Shown here one piece after another: positions 27,101 to 37,212 of a stretch of 64,000 nucleotides of DNA (within the stretch, counting starts at the first letter, position 1; each line of letters starts with the position of its first letter). Source of the DNA: an uncultured Bacteroidota bacterium (GTDB taxonomy: Bacteria; Bacteroidota; Bacteroidia; Bacteroidales; F082); contig UQNO01000002.1 of NCBI GenBank assembly GCA_900542475.1, positions 1 through 64,000 on the forward strand, written 5' to 3'. The notes below the pieces were generated by a model. It had not been told where the DNA came from and made no database searches. It saw only the letters and a program-made list of their open reading frames with translations. A program made the translations under genes and the position numbers.

Positions 27101-28060
27101 ATGGCCAATATGAAATTAAATTACTCTATCGGAATCGATATCGGCGGTACCAACACCGACATAGGAATTGTCCGTAATGACGGAAAAATCATGGACAAAG
27201 AGAATTTGCACACCAACGAGTATTACGATGCGGCTCTTTATGTGAAAGACATGGCGGATAAGATTAAAATCCTGCTTGAGCGCAACAACATCACAGAAAT
27301 CGACGGCATCGGCATTGGCGCTCCGAATGGCAACACTTACACTGGAAGCATTGACCAGGCTCCGAATCTGAATTTTAAAGGTCAGGTGAAGCTTGTAGAG
27401 ATGATGCGTCAACACATTGACACTAAAGTTGTTGTGTCTAACGACGCCAACGCCGCGGCTTACGGTGAGATGATTTACGGCGGTGCTAAAAAACTCGACC
27501 ATTTCATCACTTTCACTCTTGGCACGGGTGTGGGTAGCGGTATCATCATTGACAGGAAGCTTGTCCTCGGCTCAACCAGCACTGCCGGTGAACTCGGTCA
27601 TTCAATCATCATCGACAACGGTCGTCAATGCGGTTGCGGAAGAAAAGGCTGTTTGGAGACTTACACCTCGGCTGGAGGCATCCGTCGTACCGCCCTTGAG
27701 TTGATAGAGCAGAACACTATCTACGATGGCGTGTTGAAACAAATATCGCCTGAAAATCTTACTTCGAAGATGGTCGGCGACGCTGCCAATGCCGGCGACC
27801 CCATAGGTATCCAAACATTTGAGAATGTGGGTTATCTGCTCGGCATCGCAATGGCCAACGCTGTCACCTTCTCCGCTCCGCAGGCTATCTTTCTTATGGG
27901 GGGTCCTGTGCACGCCGGCGAGGTGCTGATGAAGCCTCTGCGCAAGTCATTCAACGAGCATCTCTTGAGTATCTATCGGGGAACAGTGGAGATTATGGTT
28001 TCCGAGTTGGCCGACAACGAGGTCGCCATCCTCGGCGCCGCCGCACTTTGCCAACTTTAA
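27101..28060 (+). CDS. ROK-family sugar kinase (glucokinase-like)
   Basis: Predicted 319 aa. It has an N-terminal phosphate-binding motif G-I-D-I-G-G-T-N-T-D-I-G, then G-I-G-I-G-A-P-N, D-A-N-A-A-A-Y-G-E (catalytic Asp) and T-L-G-T-G-V-G-S-G. The ROK zinc site is G-x-Q-C-G-C-G-R-K-G-C-L-E. No HTH is present, so it is an enzyme rather than a repressor. It likely phosphorylates glucose or another hexose in the cytosol. The 12-bp palindrome GTTGCCGGCAAC follows the stop (28065-28076). Confidence 0.9.
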   Translation: MANMKLNYSIGIDIGGTNTDIGIVRNDGKIMDKENLHTNEYYDAALYVKDMADKIKILLERNNITEIDGIGIGAPNGNTYTGSIDQAPNLNFKGQVKLVEMMRQHIDTKVVVSNDANAAAYGEMIYGGAKKLDHFITFTLGTGVGSGIIIDRKLVLGSTSTAGELGHSIIIDNGRQCGCGRKGCLETYTSAGGIRRTALELIEQNTIYDGVLKQISPENLTSKMVGDAANAGDPIGIQTFENVGYLLGIAMANAVTFSAPQAIFLMGGPVHAGEVLMKPLRKSFNEHLLSIYRGTVEIMVSELADNEVAILGAAALCQL

Positions 28061-28082
28061 AGACGTTGCCGGCAACATCTCC

Positions 28083-28514
28083 TTACAAATATTGTATTGG
28101 AGAAAAAATCAGACATCCTGCCAAAGCAAACAGCGTCACCGCGACCAGCGAAAGCGTAAAAATGCCTCGGTTGTGATTGAAAAACCTACGAATGATGATA
28201 GCCATAATAGGGATTGACATTATAGGTGATATCATAACGAAAAGCCACACGGGATATTTCTTCTTGAAGTTGATGATGTTCCGTGCTTTTCTTACTTGTT
28301 TCGCCGTGAGACGATATTTTTTCTTCTTGTTGAAAAAACTTAATCCCACGCCAAATAGATGGTAAAAGACAATGAATCCGATAATTCCTCCGATGGCTGT
28401 GGCGATAAATGTCATGCCAAACGACATACTGGCGGCAAACCCTATAGCCGGGGCCAACAGGGTTTTAACCGTCGAGGCTAATAACACCGAAAGAAATTTC
28501 CATATCATAATCAC
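28083..28514 (-). CDS. Small integral membrane protein, unknown function
   Basis: Predicted 143 aa with about four transmembrane helices (7-28, 32-55, 92-110, 118-138) and a basic cytoplasmic loop (K-K-K-K-Y-R-L-T-A-K-Q-V-R-K-A-R). No family was recognised. It is convergent with the ROK kinase gene (22-bp gap). Its start is only about 8 nt from the first repeat array, so its promoter may lie in or be displaced by the repeats. Confidence 0.6.
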   Translation of the reverse strand: MIMIWKFLSVLLASTVKTLLAPAIGFAASMSFGMTFIATAIGGIIGFIVFYHLFGVGLSFFNKKKKYRLTAKQVRKARNIINFKKKYPVWLFVMISPIMSIPIMAIIIRRFFNHNRGIFTLSLVAVTLFALAGCLIFSPIQYL

Positions 28515-28521
28515 CCATGTA

Positions 28522-29491
28522 CGTCATTTCAAGCCTGTCACTGCTGTCATTTCGAGCTTGTCGTTTCGTCATTTCAAGCCTGTCACTGTCGTCATTTCGA
28601 GCTTGTCGAGAAATCTCCGGCAACCGAGTGCCCATGGACTTTTGTTTGTCGTAGATTTCTTCACTTCGCTTCGCTCCGGTCGAAATGACGAGTTGAATGC
28701 CGTCATTTCGAGCCTATCACTGTCGTCATTTCGAGCTTGTCGAGAAATCTCCGGCAACCGAGTGCCCATGGACATTTGTCAGTCGTAGATTTCTCCACTT
28801 CGCTCCATTTCATTCCGCTCCGGTCGAAATGACGAGTTGAATGCTGTCATTTCGAGCTTGTCGCCACCGTCATTTCGAGCTTGTCGAGAAATCTCCGGCA
28901 ACCGAGTGCCCATGGACATTTGTCAGTCGTAGATTTCTCCACTTCGCTCCATTTCATTCCGCTCCGGTCGAAATGACGAGTTGAATGCTGTCATTTCGAG
29001 CTTGTCACTGTCGTCATTTCAAGCCTGTCACTGTCGTCATTTCGAGCTTGTCGAGAAATCTCCGGCAACCGGGTGCCCATGGACATTTGTCAGTCGTAGA
29101 TTTATTCACCAAAGGTGAATGCTTTCGCTTCGCTCAGGTCTCCACTTCGCTTCACTTCGTTCCGCTCCGGTCGAAATGACGAGTTGAATGCCGTCATTTC
29201 GAGCTTGTCGTTTCGTCATTTCAAGCCTGTCACTGTCGTCATTTCGAGCTTGTCGAGAAATCTACAGCAACCGGGTGTCCATGGACATTTGTCAGTCGTA
29301 GATTTCTCCACTTCGCTCCATTTCATTCCGCTCCGGTCGAAATGACGAGTTGAATGCTGTCATTTCGAGCTTGTCGCCACCGTCATTTCGAGCTTGTCGA
29401 GAAATCTCCGGCAACCGAGTGCCCATGGACATTTGTTTGTCGTAGTTTTCTCCACTTCGCTCCATTTCATTCCGCTTCGGTCGAAATGACG
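28522..29491 (-). repeat. Array of about six interspersed palindromic repeat units
   Basis: Each unit has outer arms CGTCATTTCGA and TCGAAATGACG and inner arms GAGAAATCT and AGATTTCTC around a loop with CCATGGAC. One unit near 29095 carries the longer module with the small hairpin ATTCACCAAAGGTGAAT. The units fill the gap between the membrane protein gene and the tRNA-Thr promoter. No gene is seen here; the frames that cross it are repeat translation. On the minus strand the CCGGAGCG side comes first. Confidence 0.9.
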
Positions 29492-29541
29492 AGTTAATAA
29501 CGTATTTTTTTCTTTTTTGTTTTGTATAACAAAAAAATTTG

Positions 29542-29549
29542 TAATTTTG
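29542..29549 (+). promoter_or_regulatory. -7 box (TAATTTTG) for tRNA-Thr
   Basis: Lies 12 nt before the tRNA start, just after the repeat array. Confidence 0.55.
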
Positions 29550-29561
29550 CACTCTCAAAAA

Positions 29562-29634
<73 letters not shown>

Positions 29635-29635
29635 C

Positions 29636-29643
29636 TTTTTTTT
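29636..29643 (+). terminator. T-run terminator after tRNA-Thr
   Basis: Eight Ts directly after the tRNA. They overlap the stop codon region of the convergent CapD-like gene. Confidence 0.5.
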
Positions 29644-31609
29644 ATCGCCTGATACTCAACGAGTTATACCCCCCCCCCATCATTTTGTCAAGCACCTGAA
29701 ACACCGAGTTGTTTGATTTAAATTCCGGAACAATAACCTTCATTTGTTGCACGATGTCAAAGTCATGGCATGTCGGAAGTATCTGCAAGAGTTCATTGAT
29801 TTCTTTATCGACTTCTTCTTTAGTATATTCGCGGACTTTCGCGCGCATAATTTTAGGGTGCTCGGTAGGAATGGTGTTTTCCTTGGTGGCGAGCAGCTCC
29901 TCGTACAATTTCTCTCCTGGACGCAGACCTGTTATCTCTATATGGACATCAGGTCTATGCGACAGTTTAATCATCTTGCTTGCCAAGTCGTAAATCTTGA
30001 CAGGCTTACCCATGTCGAATACGAATATGTCGTCGTCGTCGCCTATGGCACTTGCTTCGAGCACGAGGCTGCAGGCTTCAGGGATAGTCATGAAGAAACG
30101 GATGATATTGCGATCGGTGACGGTGAGCGGCCCGCCGTGCTCCAGCTGCTTCTTGAACAACGGGATAACAGAGCCGTTTGAACCTAAAACGTTGCCAAAT
30201 CGTGTTGTCACGAACTTGGTCTTGCTGTCGCGGCTCTGAATGTATATCTCGGCGATACGTTTGGACGCGCCCATCACGTTGGTGGGGTTCACCGCCTTGT
30301 CGGTAGAAATCATCACAAACTTGTCAACACCATATTCCATTGCCAAATCCGCCACTATCTTCGTGCCAAGCACGTTGACAAACACCGCCTCGTATGGAAA
30401 ACTCTCCATCAAAGGGACATGTTTATATGCTGCCGCGTGATAGATGATTTGAGGCTGATACTTCTCAAACACCTCTCTCATCTTGTTGCTATCCTTGACG
30501 TTTCCGACGACAAAATCCTTCGGAACTGGTATGTGTTTATAAGGCTCTTCGTTGTTTAACTCAAACTGCAAATCGTACATCGGCGACTCGGCCTGGTCGA
30601 ACATCACAAGATACTTTGGATTGTACCGCAACACCTGACGGCATATCTCACTGCCGATAGACCCCGCGGCTCCTGTCACCATCACAACCTTGTCCTCAAT
30701 TTCATGCCTCACGTTTTCCTTGCCTAAAACTATAGGGTCTCTGCCGAGCAAATCTTCAATCTTAATATCTTGAATCTGACTTAAATTCAAGTTGTCGCCA
30801 TCGATAAAGTCATCGACATGAGGCACTGATTTCACGGAGACACCGAGGTCGAGAAGGTTGTTGACAATCTCATTGCGTTTGTCGATGCTCAAACTCGGCA
30901 TAGCCAGGATAATCATATTGATATCATTCTTTTTTATAAATGTTTTGTTGAATACAGCTTCTGGCTTGCGAACAGTCACTCCATTGACTGATTTTCCGAC
31001 TTTTGTACGAGAATCGTCAACAAAAGAAACGACATTATATTGTGTCGAAGTGTCTTGATACAGAGCGTTTTGCGTGATAGGACCGGCGTCGCCGGCACCG
31101 TATATGACTACATTGATTTTATTTGGATGAGGTCGTAAATATTCATTGTAAAAACGACGGACAATCAATCGTCCTAACACAAGGAAGAGCAACGACACTA
31201 TGCAAATCAGAATTATAAAAAGATAATTGGAAGGAAAAAATGCGTTAAGACCATTCAATATCTTAACGTGCTTAACCAGATATTTACATACGCAAAGAAA
31301 AAAGAACACTTCAACAGTGGTCTTTGTAATACGTTCAAGATCCTTGAATCCCGTGTATCTGACGAGTCCTTTATATGAGCCGGTTATCAAGAATCCGATG
31401 ATGAAAAACAGCAAGACGGAAGTTGAACCCTTTAAGAACAATGTCATGCTGTCTTTGGGATAAGTTGGATAATAGGCAAATAAAGGAATGAGAAAGATTG
31501 TTGCTATCACGATAAAAGTATCGAAAGCGAGAACGTGGCTTTTTGAGAAAGATTTGGAATTGTGTTTTCCGAAAAACGATCTCGCAATAAATGTCATGAG
31601 ATTTTTCAT
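29642..31609 (-). CDS. CapD/WbpM-type membrane-bound NDP-sugar 4,6-dehydratase
   Basis: Predicted 655 aa. Four N-terminal transmembrane helices (about 25-145) are followed by a first nucleotide-binding fold (I-Y-G-A-G-D-A-G, about 166) and the catalytic SDR domain (V-T-G-A-A-G-S-I-G-S-E-I, about 312). The modified active site is S-T-D-K-A-V-N-P-T-N-V-M-G-A-S-K-R (about 432-448), as in PglF/WbpM where Met replaces Tyr. It makes 4-keto-6-deoxy UDP-GlcNAc-type precursors of surface sugars. The third-last stretch of codons is a run of ten Gs on the coding strand (29669-29678), a possible slippage site. Confidence 0.9.
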   Translation of the reverse strand: MKNLMTFIARSFFGKHNSKSFSKSHVLAFDTFIVIATIFLIPLFAYYPTYPKDSMTLFLKGSTSVLLFFIIGFLITGSYKGLVRYTGFKDLERITKTTVEVFFFLCVCKYLVKHVKILNGLNAFFPSNYLFIILICIVSLLFLVLGRLIVRRFYNEYLRPHPNKINVVIYGAGDAGPITQNALYQDTSTQYNVVSFVDDSRTKVGKSVNGVTVRKPEAVFNKTFIKKNDINMIILAMPSLSIDKRNEIVNNLLDLGVSVKSVPHVDDFIDGDNLNLSQIQDIKIEDLLGRDPIVLGKENVRHEIEDKVVMVTGAAGSIGSEICRQVLRYNPKYLVMFDQAESPMYDLQFELNNEEPYKHIPVPKDFVVGNVKDSNKMREVFEKYQPQIIYHAAAYKHVPLMESFPYEAVFVNVLGTKIVADLAMEYGVDKFVMISTDKAVNPTNVMGASKRIAEIYIQSRDSKTKFVTTRFGNVLGSNGSVIPLFKKQLEHGGPLTVTDRNIIRFFMTIPEACSLVLEASAIGDDDDIFVFDMGKPVKIYDLASKMIKLSHRPDVHIEITGLRPGEKLYEELLATKENTIPTEHPKIMRAKVREYTKEEVDKEINELLQILPTCHDFDIVQQMKVIVPEFKSNNSVFQVLDKMMGGGYNSLSIRR

Positions 31610-31630
31610 AATATATGATTTTTGTTCAAA

Positions 31631-32677
31631 TTATTTTTGCCATTCTTTAATTAACTGTTCGTCTTGCATCTTGCAGATGAGGAGGCAGTCGTTGTCGTCC
31701 ACAACTATATAATTATCAAGACCTTGTACTATCACTTTCTTTCTTCCGTAAGAGCGTGCGATGCAGTTTTTGCTGTCAATCATCTTGATGTTTTCTCCGA
31801 TGATGGCGTTGTTTGTCTCGTCGCAGGGGATATGTGTGTAAAGGCTTCCCCATGTACCGATGTCGCTCCATCCGAAGCTTGCCGGATATACGAACACATC
31901 GTGCGATTTTTCCATCACAGCGTAGTCGATGCTGATGTTCGGACATGTCGGGAAAAGCTCGTCTATTGCATTTTGCTCGTCGTTGTTATAGAAATGAGGT
32001 TCTATTTTGTCAAAGACTTCAGATATGTCGGGGACGAGTTTGGCGATAGTGTCCACCACCATCTTCGCATTCCAGATAAAGATACCCGCATTCCAGTAAT
32101 ACCCGCCTTCGGAGAGGTATTTTCGAGCTGTCTCAAGGTTCGGTTTTTCCTTGAAAGCCTCCACTTTCTGAAATTTCTCCTGCGACTTGGATTCTGCCGA
32201 TTTGATGTATCCGTAGCCCGTTTCAGGACGCATTGGCATCATTCCGAGCGTCACGATGACATCGTTTTTTTTGGTATATTCGAGTGACTCTTCGATTACT
32301 TCCTGGAAACGAGGCACGTCGAGCACGAGATGGTCGGCTGGCGAGAACACCAGGTTGGCATCTGGATATTTGGCATAAATCTTGCGGCTCACATATTCGA
32401 TACACGGTGCTGTGTTGCGCATACAAGGCTCCAGAAGTATCTGTGTCTCCGGCACTTCCGGAAGCTGCTCCATCACGATGTTTTTATATTTTTTAGATGT
32501 TACAATCCACACGCGGTCAGGGGCGATGATGCCTGCGAAACGCTCGACGGTAAGCTGAATCATGGTTTTACCTATGCCCATCACATCGATGAATTGCTTT
32601 GGCTTCTCCGGAACAGACATCGGCCAGAAACGCGAGCCGACACCTCCGGCCATAATAATTAGATGATTATTATTCAT
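31631..32677 (-). CDS. manC: Mannose-1-phosphate guanylyltransferase
   Basis: Predicted 348 aa. It has nucleotidyltransferase signature M-A-G-G-V-G-S-R-F-W-P-M-S (about 10-22) and P-K-Q-F-I-D (about 27), then F-S-P-A-D-H-L-V (about 112-119) and a C-terminal part without the isomerase domain. It makes GDP-mannose, the substrate for the divergent gmd-fcl pair. It lies 21 nt upstream of the CapD-like gene on the same strand, so both are probably cotranscribed. Confidence 0.92.
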   Translation of the reverse strand: MNNNHLIIMAGGVGSRFWPMSVPEKPKQFIDVMGIGKTMIQLTVERFAGIIAPDRVWIVTSKKYKNIVMEQLPEVPETQILLEPCMRNTAPCIEYVSRKIYAKYPDANLVFSPADHLVLDVPRFQEVIEESLEYTKKNDVIVTLGMMPMRPETGYGYIKSAESKSQEKFQKVEAFKEKPNLETARKYLSEGGYYWNAGIFIWNAKMVVDTIAKLVPDISEVFDKIEPHFYNNDEQNAIDELFPTCPNISIDYAVMEKSHDVFVYPASFGWSDIGTWGSLYTHIPCDETNNAIIGENIKMIDSKNCIARSYGRKKVIVQGLDNYIVVDDNDCLLICKMQDEQLIKEWQK

Positions 32678-32713
32678 GAAAAATCAAATACTATTATCTG
32701 TAATACAATGCTG

Positions 32714-32721
32714 CAAAATTA
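32714..32721 (-). promoter_or_regulatory. -7 box (TAATTTTG) for manC
   Basis: Minus-strand TAnnTTTG match 37 nt before the manC start. It faces away from the gmd promoter at 32765. Confidence 0.5.
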
Positions 32722-32764
32722 GAGATTTTATTTGTAATTTAAAAGAGGTAATGAATATTTTTTT

Positions 32765-32772
32765 TAATTTTG
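32765..32772 (+). promoter_or_regulatory. -7 box (TAATTTTG) for gmd-fcl
   Basis: Lies 13 nt before the gmd ATG. The manC and gmd promoters are divergent, which would allow joint control of GDP-mannose supply and use. Confidence 0.5.
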
Positions 32773-32785
32773 CAAAAAATATATT

Positions 32786-33868
32786 ATGGCAAGGGTAGCT
32801 TTGATAACCGGAATCACAGGTCAAGACGGTTCTTTTTTAGCCGAGTTCCTTTTGGAAAAGGGATATGAGGTTCATGGGGTCATACGTCGTTCGTCATCGT
32901 TCAACACGGGTCGCATAGAGCATCTTTATCTTGACGAATGGGTGCGCGACATGCATCAAAGACGCTTGATAAACCTGCATTACGGCGACATGACAGATTC
33001 AAGTTCGCTTATCAACATTTTACGTCATACACGACCCGATGAGATTTATAATCTTGCTGCCCAGAGTCATGTGAAGGTGAGTTTTGAGGTGCCTGAATAT
33101 ACGGCGGAGACCGATGCTGTCGGTGTTTTAAGGCTTCTTGAGGCGGTTCGTATTCTTGGAATGGAGAAGAAGACGAAAATTTACCAGGCGTCCACTTCCG
33201 AACTGTACGGACAGGTGCAGGAAGTGCCGCAAAAGGAGACCACTCCCTTCTACCCGCGCTCGCCATACGGAGTGGCAAAACAATATGGCTTCTGGATTGT
33301 GAAAAACTACCGCGAAAGCTACGGCATGTTTGCCGTCAACGGCATTTTGTTCAATCATGAGAGCGAGCGTCGCGGAGAGACTTTCGTCACGAGAAAGATT
33401 ACGCTCGCGGCTTCGAGGATAAAACAAGGTTTCCAGGATAAATTGTATCTGGGCAATCTCAACGCTTTGCGTGACTGGGGTTATGCTAAAGATTACATCG
33501 AGTGCATGTGGCTCATTATGCAGCAGGAAACCCCCGAGGATTTCGTCATCGCCACAGGTGAATATCACACGGTGCGAGAGTTTACGACTTTGGCGTTCAA
33601 AGAGGCAGGCATCGACTTGCGTTGGGAAGGCGAGGGCATGAACGAAGTCGGTGTTGACAACTCCACCGGACGCGTCATGGTTGCCGTTGACCCGAAATAT
33701 TTCCGTCCCGCCGAAGTGGAGCAGCTGCTCGGAGACCCGACAAAAGCCAGGACTTTGCTCGGCTGGAACCCGCGGAAAACCTCTTTCGAGCAACTCGTGC
33801 ATATCATGGTGGAACACGATATGAAGTTCGTCAAGAAACTACATCTAAAAAGTCAAATCGATGAATAA
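32786..33868 (+). CDS. gmd: GDP-mannose 4,6-dehydratase
   Basis: Predicted 360 aa SDR enzyme that converts GDP-mannose to GDP-4-keto-6-deoxymannose. It has G-I-T-G-Q-D-G-S (about 8-15), [11 protein letters not shown] (about 35), the active-site T-S-E-L-Y-G and the Y-x-x-x-K of S-P-Y-G-V-A-K-Q-Y. Overlaps fcl by 8 nt, so the fucose pair is translationally coupled. Confidence 0.96.
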   Translation: MARVALITGITGQDGSFLAEFLLEKGYEVHGVIRRSSSFNTGRIEHLYLDEWVRDMHQRRLINLHYGDMTDSSSLINILRHTRPDEIYNLAAQSHVKVSFEVPEYTAETDAVGVLRLLEAVRILGMEKKTKIYQASTSELYGQVQEVPQKETTPFYPRSPYGVAKQYGFWIVKNYRESYGMFAVNGILFNHESERRGETFVTRKITLAASRIKQGFQDKLYLGNLNALRDWGYAKDYIECMWLIMQQETPEDFVIATGEYHTVREFTTLAFKEAGIDLRWEGEGMNEVGVDNSTGRVMVAVDPKYFRPAEVEQLLGDPTKARTLLGWNPRKTSFEQLVHIMVEHDMKFVKKLHLKSQIDE

Positions 33869-34973
33869 GGATTCAAAGATTTTTGTCGCCGGACACCAGG
33901 GTTTGGTGGGCTCGGCTATCTGGAACAATCTTAAATCAAGAGGATATAACAACCTTGTTGGACGCTCACACGCCGAGCTCGACCTTGCTAACCAGTTGGC
34001 TGTCAAAGAGTTTTTTGACAAAGAGCTGCCCGATGCAGTGGTACTGGCAGCTGCCCATGTAGGCGGCATCATGGCAAACTCGCTGTATCGTGCCGACTTC
34101 ATAATGCAAAACATGCTCATACAGTGCAACGTGATAGGCGAGAGCTTTCGTCATAAGGTCGAGAAACTGCTTTTTTTGGGTTCCACCTGTATCTATCCGA
34201 AGAACGCGCCGCAGCCGATGAAAGAAGACAGCCTGCTGACGGGTTCGTTGGAATACACTAACGAGGAATACGCCATCGCCAAAATCGCCGGATTGAAGAT
34301 GTGCGAGAGCTATAACCTGCAATACGGCACCAACTATATTGCCGTGATGCCGACAAATCTATATGGCCCTAACGACAATTTCCATCTTGAGAACTCTCAT
34401 GTGATGCCTGCGATGATGCGGAAAATATACCTTGCCAGGCTTATCCATGACAATGAATGGGCAAAGATTGCAAAAGACATGGACAAGCGTCCTGTGGAAG
34501 GTGTCAATGGCTCCGCTTCTCATGAAGATATTCTGAAAGTATTGGCAAAATATGGTGTTTGCGACAATAAAGTGGTTCTTTGGGGTACAGGCACGCCTCT
34601 ACGCGAGTTCTTGTGGAGCGAGGACATGGCAGACGCTTCTGTGCACATGCTTCTGAATGTCGATTTCAAAGATATCATAGGAAAAGAGGTTTACAGCAAC
34701 AATGGTACAGCAATTCCTTCTATGGGCGAGATACGAAATTGTCATATCAATGTTGGAACCGGCAAAGAGTTGACAATCAAAGAGTTATCTCAGTTAATAG
34801 TAAATGCCGTAGGCTTTACAGGTGAGATAGTATTCGATGCGTCAAAACCTGATGGTACTATGCGTAAACTGATAGATGTCAGCAAGTTGCATGGTTTTGG
34901 CTGGCATCATAAGGTCGAGATAGATGACGGTGTCAGGAGACTTTTCGACTGGTATCGCGCCAGCATCGGTTAA
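33861..34973 (+). CDS. fcl: GDP-L-fucose synthase
   Basis: Epimerase-reductase that turns the gmd product into GDP-L-fucose, predicted 370 aa. It has G-H-Q-G-L-V-G-S-A (about 10-18), S-T-C-I-Y-P (about 108) and the Y-x-x-x-K of E-E-Y-A-I-A-K (about 137). It is longer than E. coli Fcl by about 50 residues because of an insertion around 200-235, common in Bacteroidota. Convergent with galE, with only 2 bp between the stops. Confidence 0.95.
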   Translation: MNKDSKIFVAGHQGLVGSAIWNNLKSRGYNNLVGRSHAELDLANQLAVKEFFDKELPDAVVLAAAHVGGIMANSLYRADFIMQNMLIQCNVIGESFRHKVEKLLFLGSTCIYPKNAPQPMKEDSLLTGSLEYTNEEYAIAKIAGLKMCESYNLQYGTNYIAVMPTNLYGPNDNFHLENSHVMPAMMRKIYLARLIHDNEWAKIAKDMDKRPVEGVNGSASHEDILKVLAKYGVCDNKVVLWGTGTPLREFLWSEDMADASVHMLLNVDFKDIIGKEVYSNNGTAIPSMGEIRNCHINVGTGKELTIKELSQLIVNAVGFTGEIVFDASKPDGTMRKLIDVSKLHGFGWHHKVEIDDGVRRLFDWYRASIG

Positions 34974-34975
34974 AT

Positions 34976-36025
34976 CTATTTGTCGAGTTTAAAGCAAGTT
35001 TTTCCTTCACGGTAAGCTTTTTCCCATTCCCAGGCACTATGTGTCATGTCGTCGAGGGAGCGTTCTGCTTCCCAGCCCAACTCCTTATTAATATGTGTGG
35101 GGTCTGCCCATATTTTCACTATGTCGCCGGCTCTTCTGCCAGCGATTTCGTATTTTAGCTTGAGATTGTTGCTTCTCTCGAATGATTTGATGATGTCCAG
35201 GACTGAATATCCCGTACCGGTGCCTACGTTAAAAACCTCAAAACGAGCTTTCATCTTGTCGTCAATCATTCTTGCGACAGCTTTCACATGTGCTTTCGCC
35301 AAATCCATGATGTGAATGTAGTCGCGGATTGGAGTTCCGTCAGGGGTGTCGTAGTCGTCGCCGAACACTCTCAGGAACGGACGGATGCCGTAGGCTGTCT
35401 GTGTGACGTACGGCATGAGGTTGGCAGGCACTCCGAAAGGAAGCTCGCCTAATTTGGCGCTTTCATGCGCCCCTACAGGGTTGAAGTAGCGTAACGCAAT
35501 GGCATTCAATCCTTTATATGCTGTGATGCAGTCCTGTATTATCTCTTCGGCAATCTGTTTGGTGTTTCCGTAGGGACATTCAGCCTTTTTAATCGGGGCT
35601 TTTTCGGAGATAGGCAGATTTTCGGGGTCTGGCTCGCCGTAAACAGTGCAAGACGAAGAAAAGACGAGATTAGGCACGCCGTATTCGTTCATCGACTCGA
35701 TGATGTTTATTAAAGAATCGAGGTTGTTACGGTAGTATTTCAGAGGCTGTTCCACCGATTCTCCCACGGCTTTATGGGCGGCGAAGTGAATCACACCTTT
35801 TATGTTTTTATGACGGCTGAAAAAATCATCGACTTTTGCTCTGTCGGCAAGGTCGAACTGCTCGAACTCCGGCTTCTTTCCAGTGATGGACGCGATAGCG
35901 TCAAGTGCCTCTATCCTTGAGTTAAACAAGGCGTCAACGATGATTACGTCGTAGCCTTGCTGCTGCAACTCAACCGTTGTGTGGGAACCGATAAACCCTG
36001 TTCCTCCTGTGACTAATATCTTCAT
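34976..36025 (-). CDS. galE: UDP-glucose 4-epimerase
   Basis: Predicted 349 aa SDR enzyme interconverting UDP-glucose and UDP-galactose. It has T-G-G-T-G-F-I-G-S-H-T (about 6-16), S-S-S-C-T-V-Y-G-E-P (about 124) and the Y-x-x-x-K of C-P-Y-G-N-T-K (about 151-157). A repeat unit lies just upstream of its start, so its promoter is not obvious. Confidence 0.94.
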   Translation of the reverse strand: MKILVTGGTGFIGSHTTVELQQQGYDVIIVDALFNSRIEALDAIASITGKKPEFEQFDLADRAKVDDFFSRHKNIKGVIHFAAHKAVGESVEQPLKYYRNNLDSLINIIESMNEYGVPNLVFSSSCTVYGEPDPENLPISEKAPIKKAECPYGNTKQIAEEIIQDCITAYKGLNAIALRYFNPVGAHESAKLGELPFGVPANLMPYVTQTAYGIRPFLRVFGDDYDTPDGTPIRDYIHIMDLAKAHVKAVARMIDDKMKARFEVFNVGTGTGYSVLDIIKSFERSNNLKLKYEIAGRRAGDIVKIWADPTHINKELGWEAERSLDDMTHSAWEWEKAYREGKTCFKLDK

Positions 36026-36050
36026 TTTTTAATTATTTGTTATCTTTTAC

Positions 36051-36221
36051 CGTCATTTCGAGCTTGTCACCCCCGTCATTTCGAGCTTGTCGAGAAATCT
36101 ACAGCTATCGGGTGCTCATGGACTTTCGTTAGTCGTAGATTTATTCACCAAAGGTGAATGCTTTCGCTTCGCTCAGGTCTCCACTCCGCTTCACTTCGTT
36201 TCGCTTCGGTCGAAATGACGG
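36051..36221 (-). repeat. Single interspersed palindromic repeat unit (long form)
   Basis: Same family as 28522-29491, with the ATTCACCAAAGGTGAAT module and a partial extra arm at the left. It begins directly after the stop of the WbpB-like gene in minus-strand direction, with the CCGAAGCG side nearest that gene. Confidence 0.85.
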
Positions 36222-36229
36222 GATGTTTG

Positions 36230-37198
36230 TCATTTCCATCCGAAAGGATGCTCTTTCAATGGCAATTTCGCCAATGGATGATAGTCGCCGACCAAGCCGA
36301 TTGGTTGGGCGTTTTTAATTTCGTACACTATTTCGATGCAGTTGCGAGCTTCGGAAATCCTAAATCCCTCGCCTGCGAGAATCTTCTCGTAACTCTTTGT
36401 GTGAAGTTCGGTGAAACCCGCGCTGAACTCAAACTCGGAGCCGTCAATCATGATGGTTCTGTAAGTCTTTTTCTCACCTTGAACGGCATTTGCAGGCAAG
36501 GTGTCGGGGTTGATACTCAAAAAATAACGCACTCTTGCCTTCGGCATCTCAAGATACCCTGCCACGCGGTCATGGGTCGAGATGTGCACTATGTTTTTCG
36601 TCACAGGGCCGAAAATCCACGACAACATGTCATAGAAATGTATGCCGATGTTGGTGGCTATGCCTCCGCTCTTGTTTTCATTGCCTTTCCAGGAAGTGTA
36701 ATACCAGTTGCCTCTTGCCGTGATATATGTCAAATCGACATCATAGACCTTGTCTTTCGGTCCTTCGTCGATTTTCTTTTTGAGTGCGACTATAGAGTCG
36801 TGGAGGCGCAGTTGAAGTATGGTATAAGCATTGTGACCGGTGCTTTGCTCTACTTTTTCCAGTGCGTCGATGTTCCATGGGTTGAGCACCACCGGCTTCT
36901 CGCAGATGACATCGGCACCCAGACGCAGTCCGTATCTGGTATGCGCGTCATGAAGATAGTTCGGTGTGCAGACCGTGACGAAATCTATCTTTGTGCCGCG
37001 TTCAATCAAACGTGTGTTGTGTCTGTCGAACAGCTCTTGTTCTGTAAAAAACGCCGCGTTCGGGAAATAACCGTCCATTATACCTACCGAATCGTTTTTA
37101 TCGTAGGCCGAGACCATGTTGTTACCTGTGTCTTTTATAGCTTTTAAATGTCGTGGAGCTATGTAACCACCAATTCCAATCAGGGCAAAGTTTTTCAT
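36230..37198 (-). CDS. Gfo/Idh/MocA-type sugar dehydrogenase, WbpB/WlbA-like
   Basis: Predicted 322 aa. The N-terminal Rossmann start (A-L-I-G-I-G-G-Y-I-A-P-R-H) with the unusual G-G-Y-I is typical of WlbA/WbpB, as are C-E-K-P-V-V (about 99) and the C-terminal N-I-G-I-H-F-Y-D-M-L (about 188-197). The enzyme oxidises UDP-GlcNAcA at C3 in the route to UDP-diacetamido-uronic acids. The partner acetyltransferase is at 38716; a 1.5-kb repeat array separates the two. No WbpA or WbpE homologue lies in the window. Confidence 0.85.
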   Translation of the reverse strand: MKNFALIGIGGYIAPRHLKAIKDTGNNMVSAYDKNDSVGIMDGYFPNAAFFTEQELFDRHNTRLIERGTKIDFVTVCTPNYLHDAHTRYGLRLGADVICEKPVVLNPWNIDALEKVEQSTGHNAYTILQLRLHDSIVALKKKIDEGPKDKVYDVDLTYITARGNWYYTSWKGNENKSGGIATNIGIHFYDMLSWIFGPVTKNIVHISTHDRVAGYLEMPKARVRYFLSINPDTLPANAVQGEKKTYRTIMIDGSEFEFSAGFTELHTKSYEKILAGEGFRISEARNCIEIVYEIKNAQPIGLVGDYHPLAKLPLKEHPFGWK

Positions 37199-37212
37199 AT
37201 TTCTTCGTTTAC

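Noticed and set aside
28569..29558. Short ORFs across the repeat arrays (for example near 28569, 29115, 37686, 38603)
   Set aside because: They translate the repeat itself, recur in both directions and have no starts or composition of real genes.
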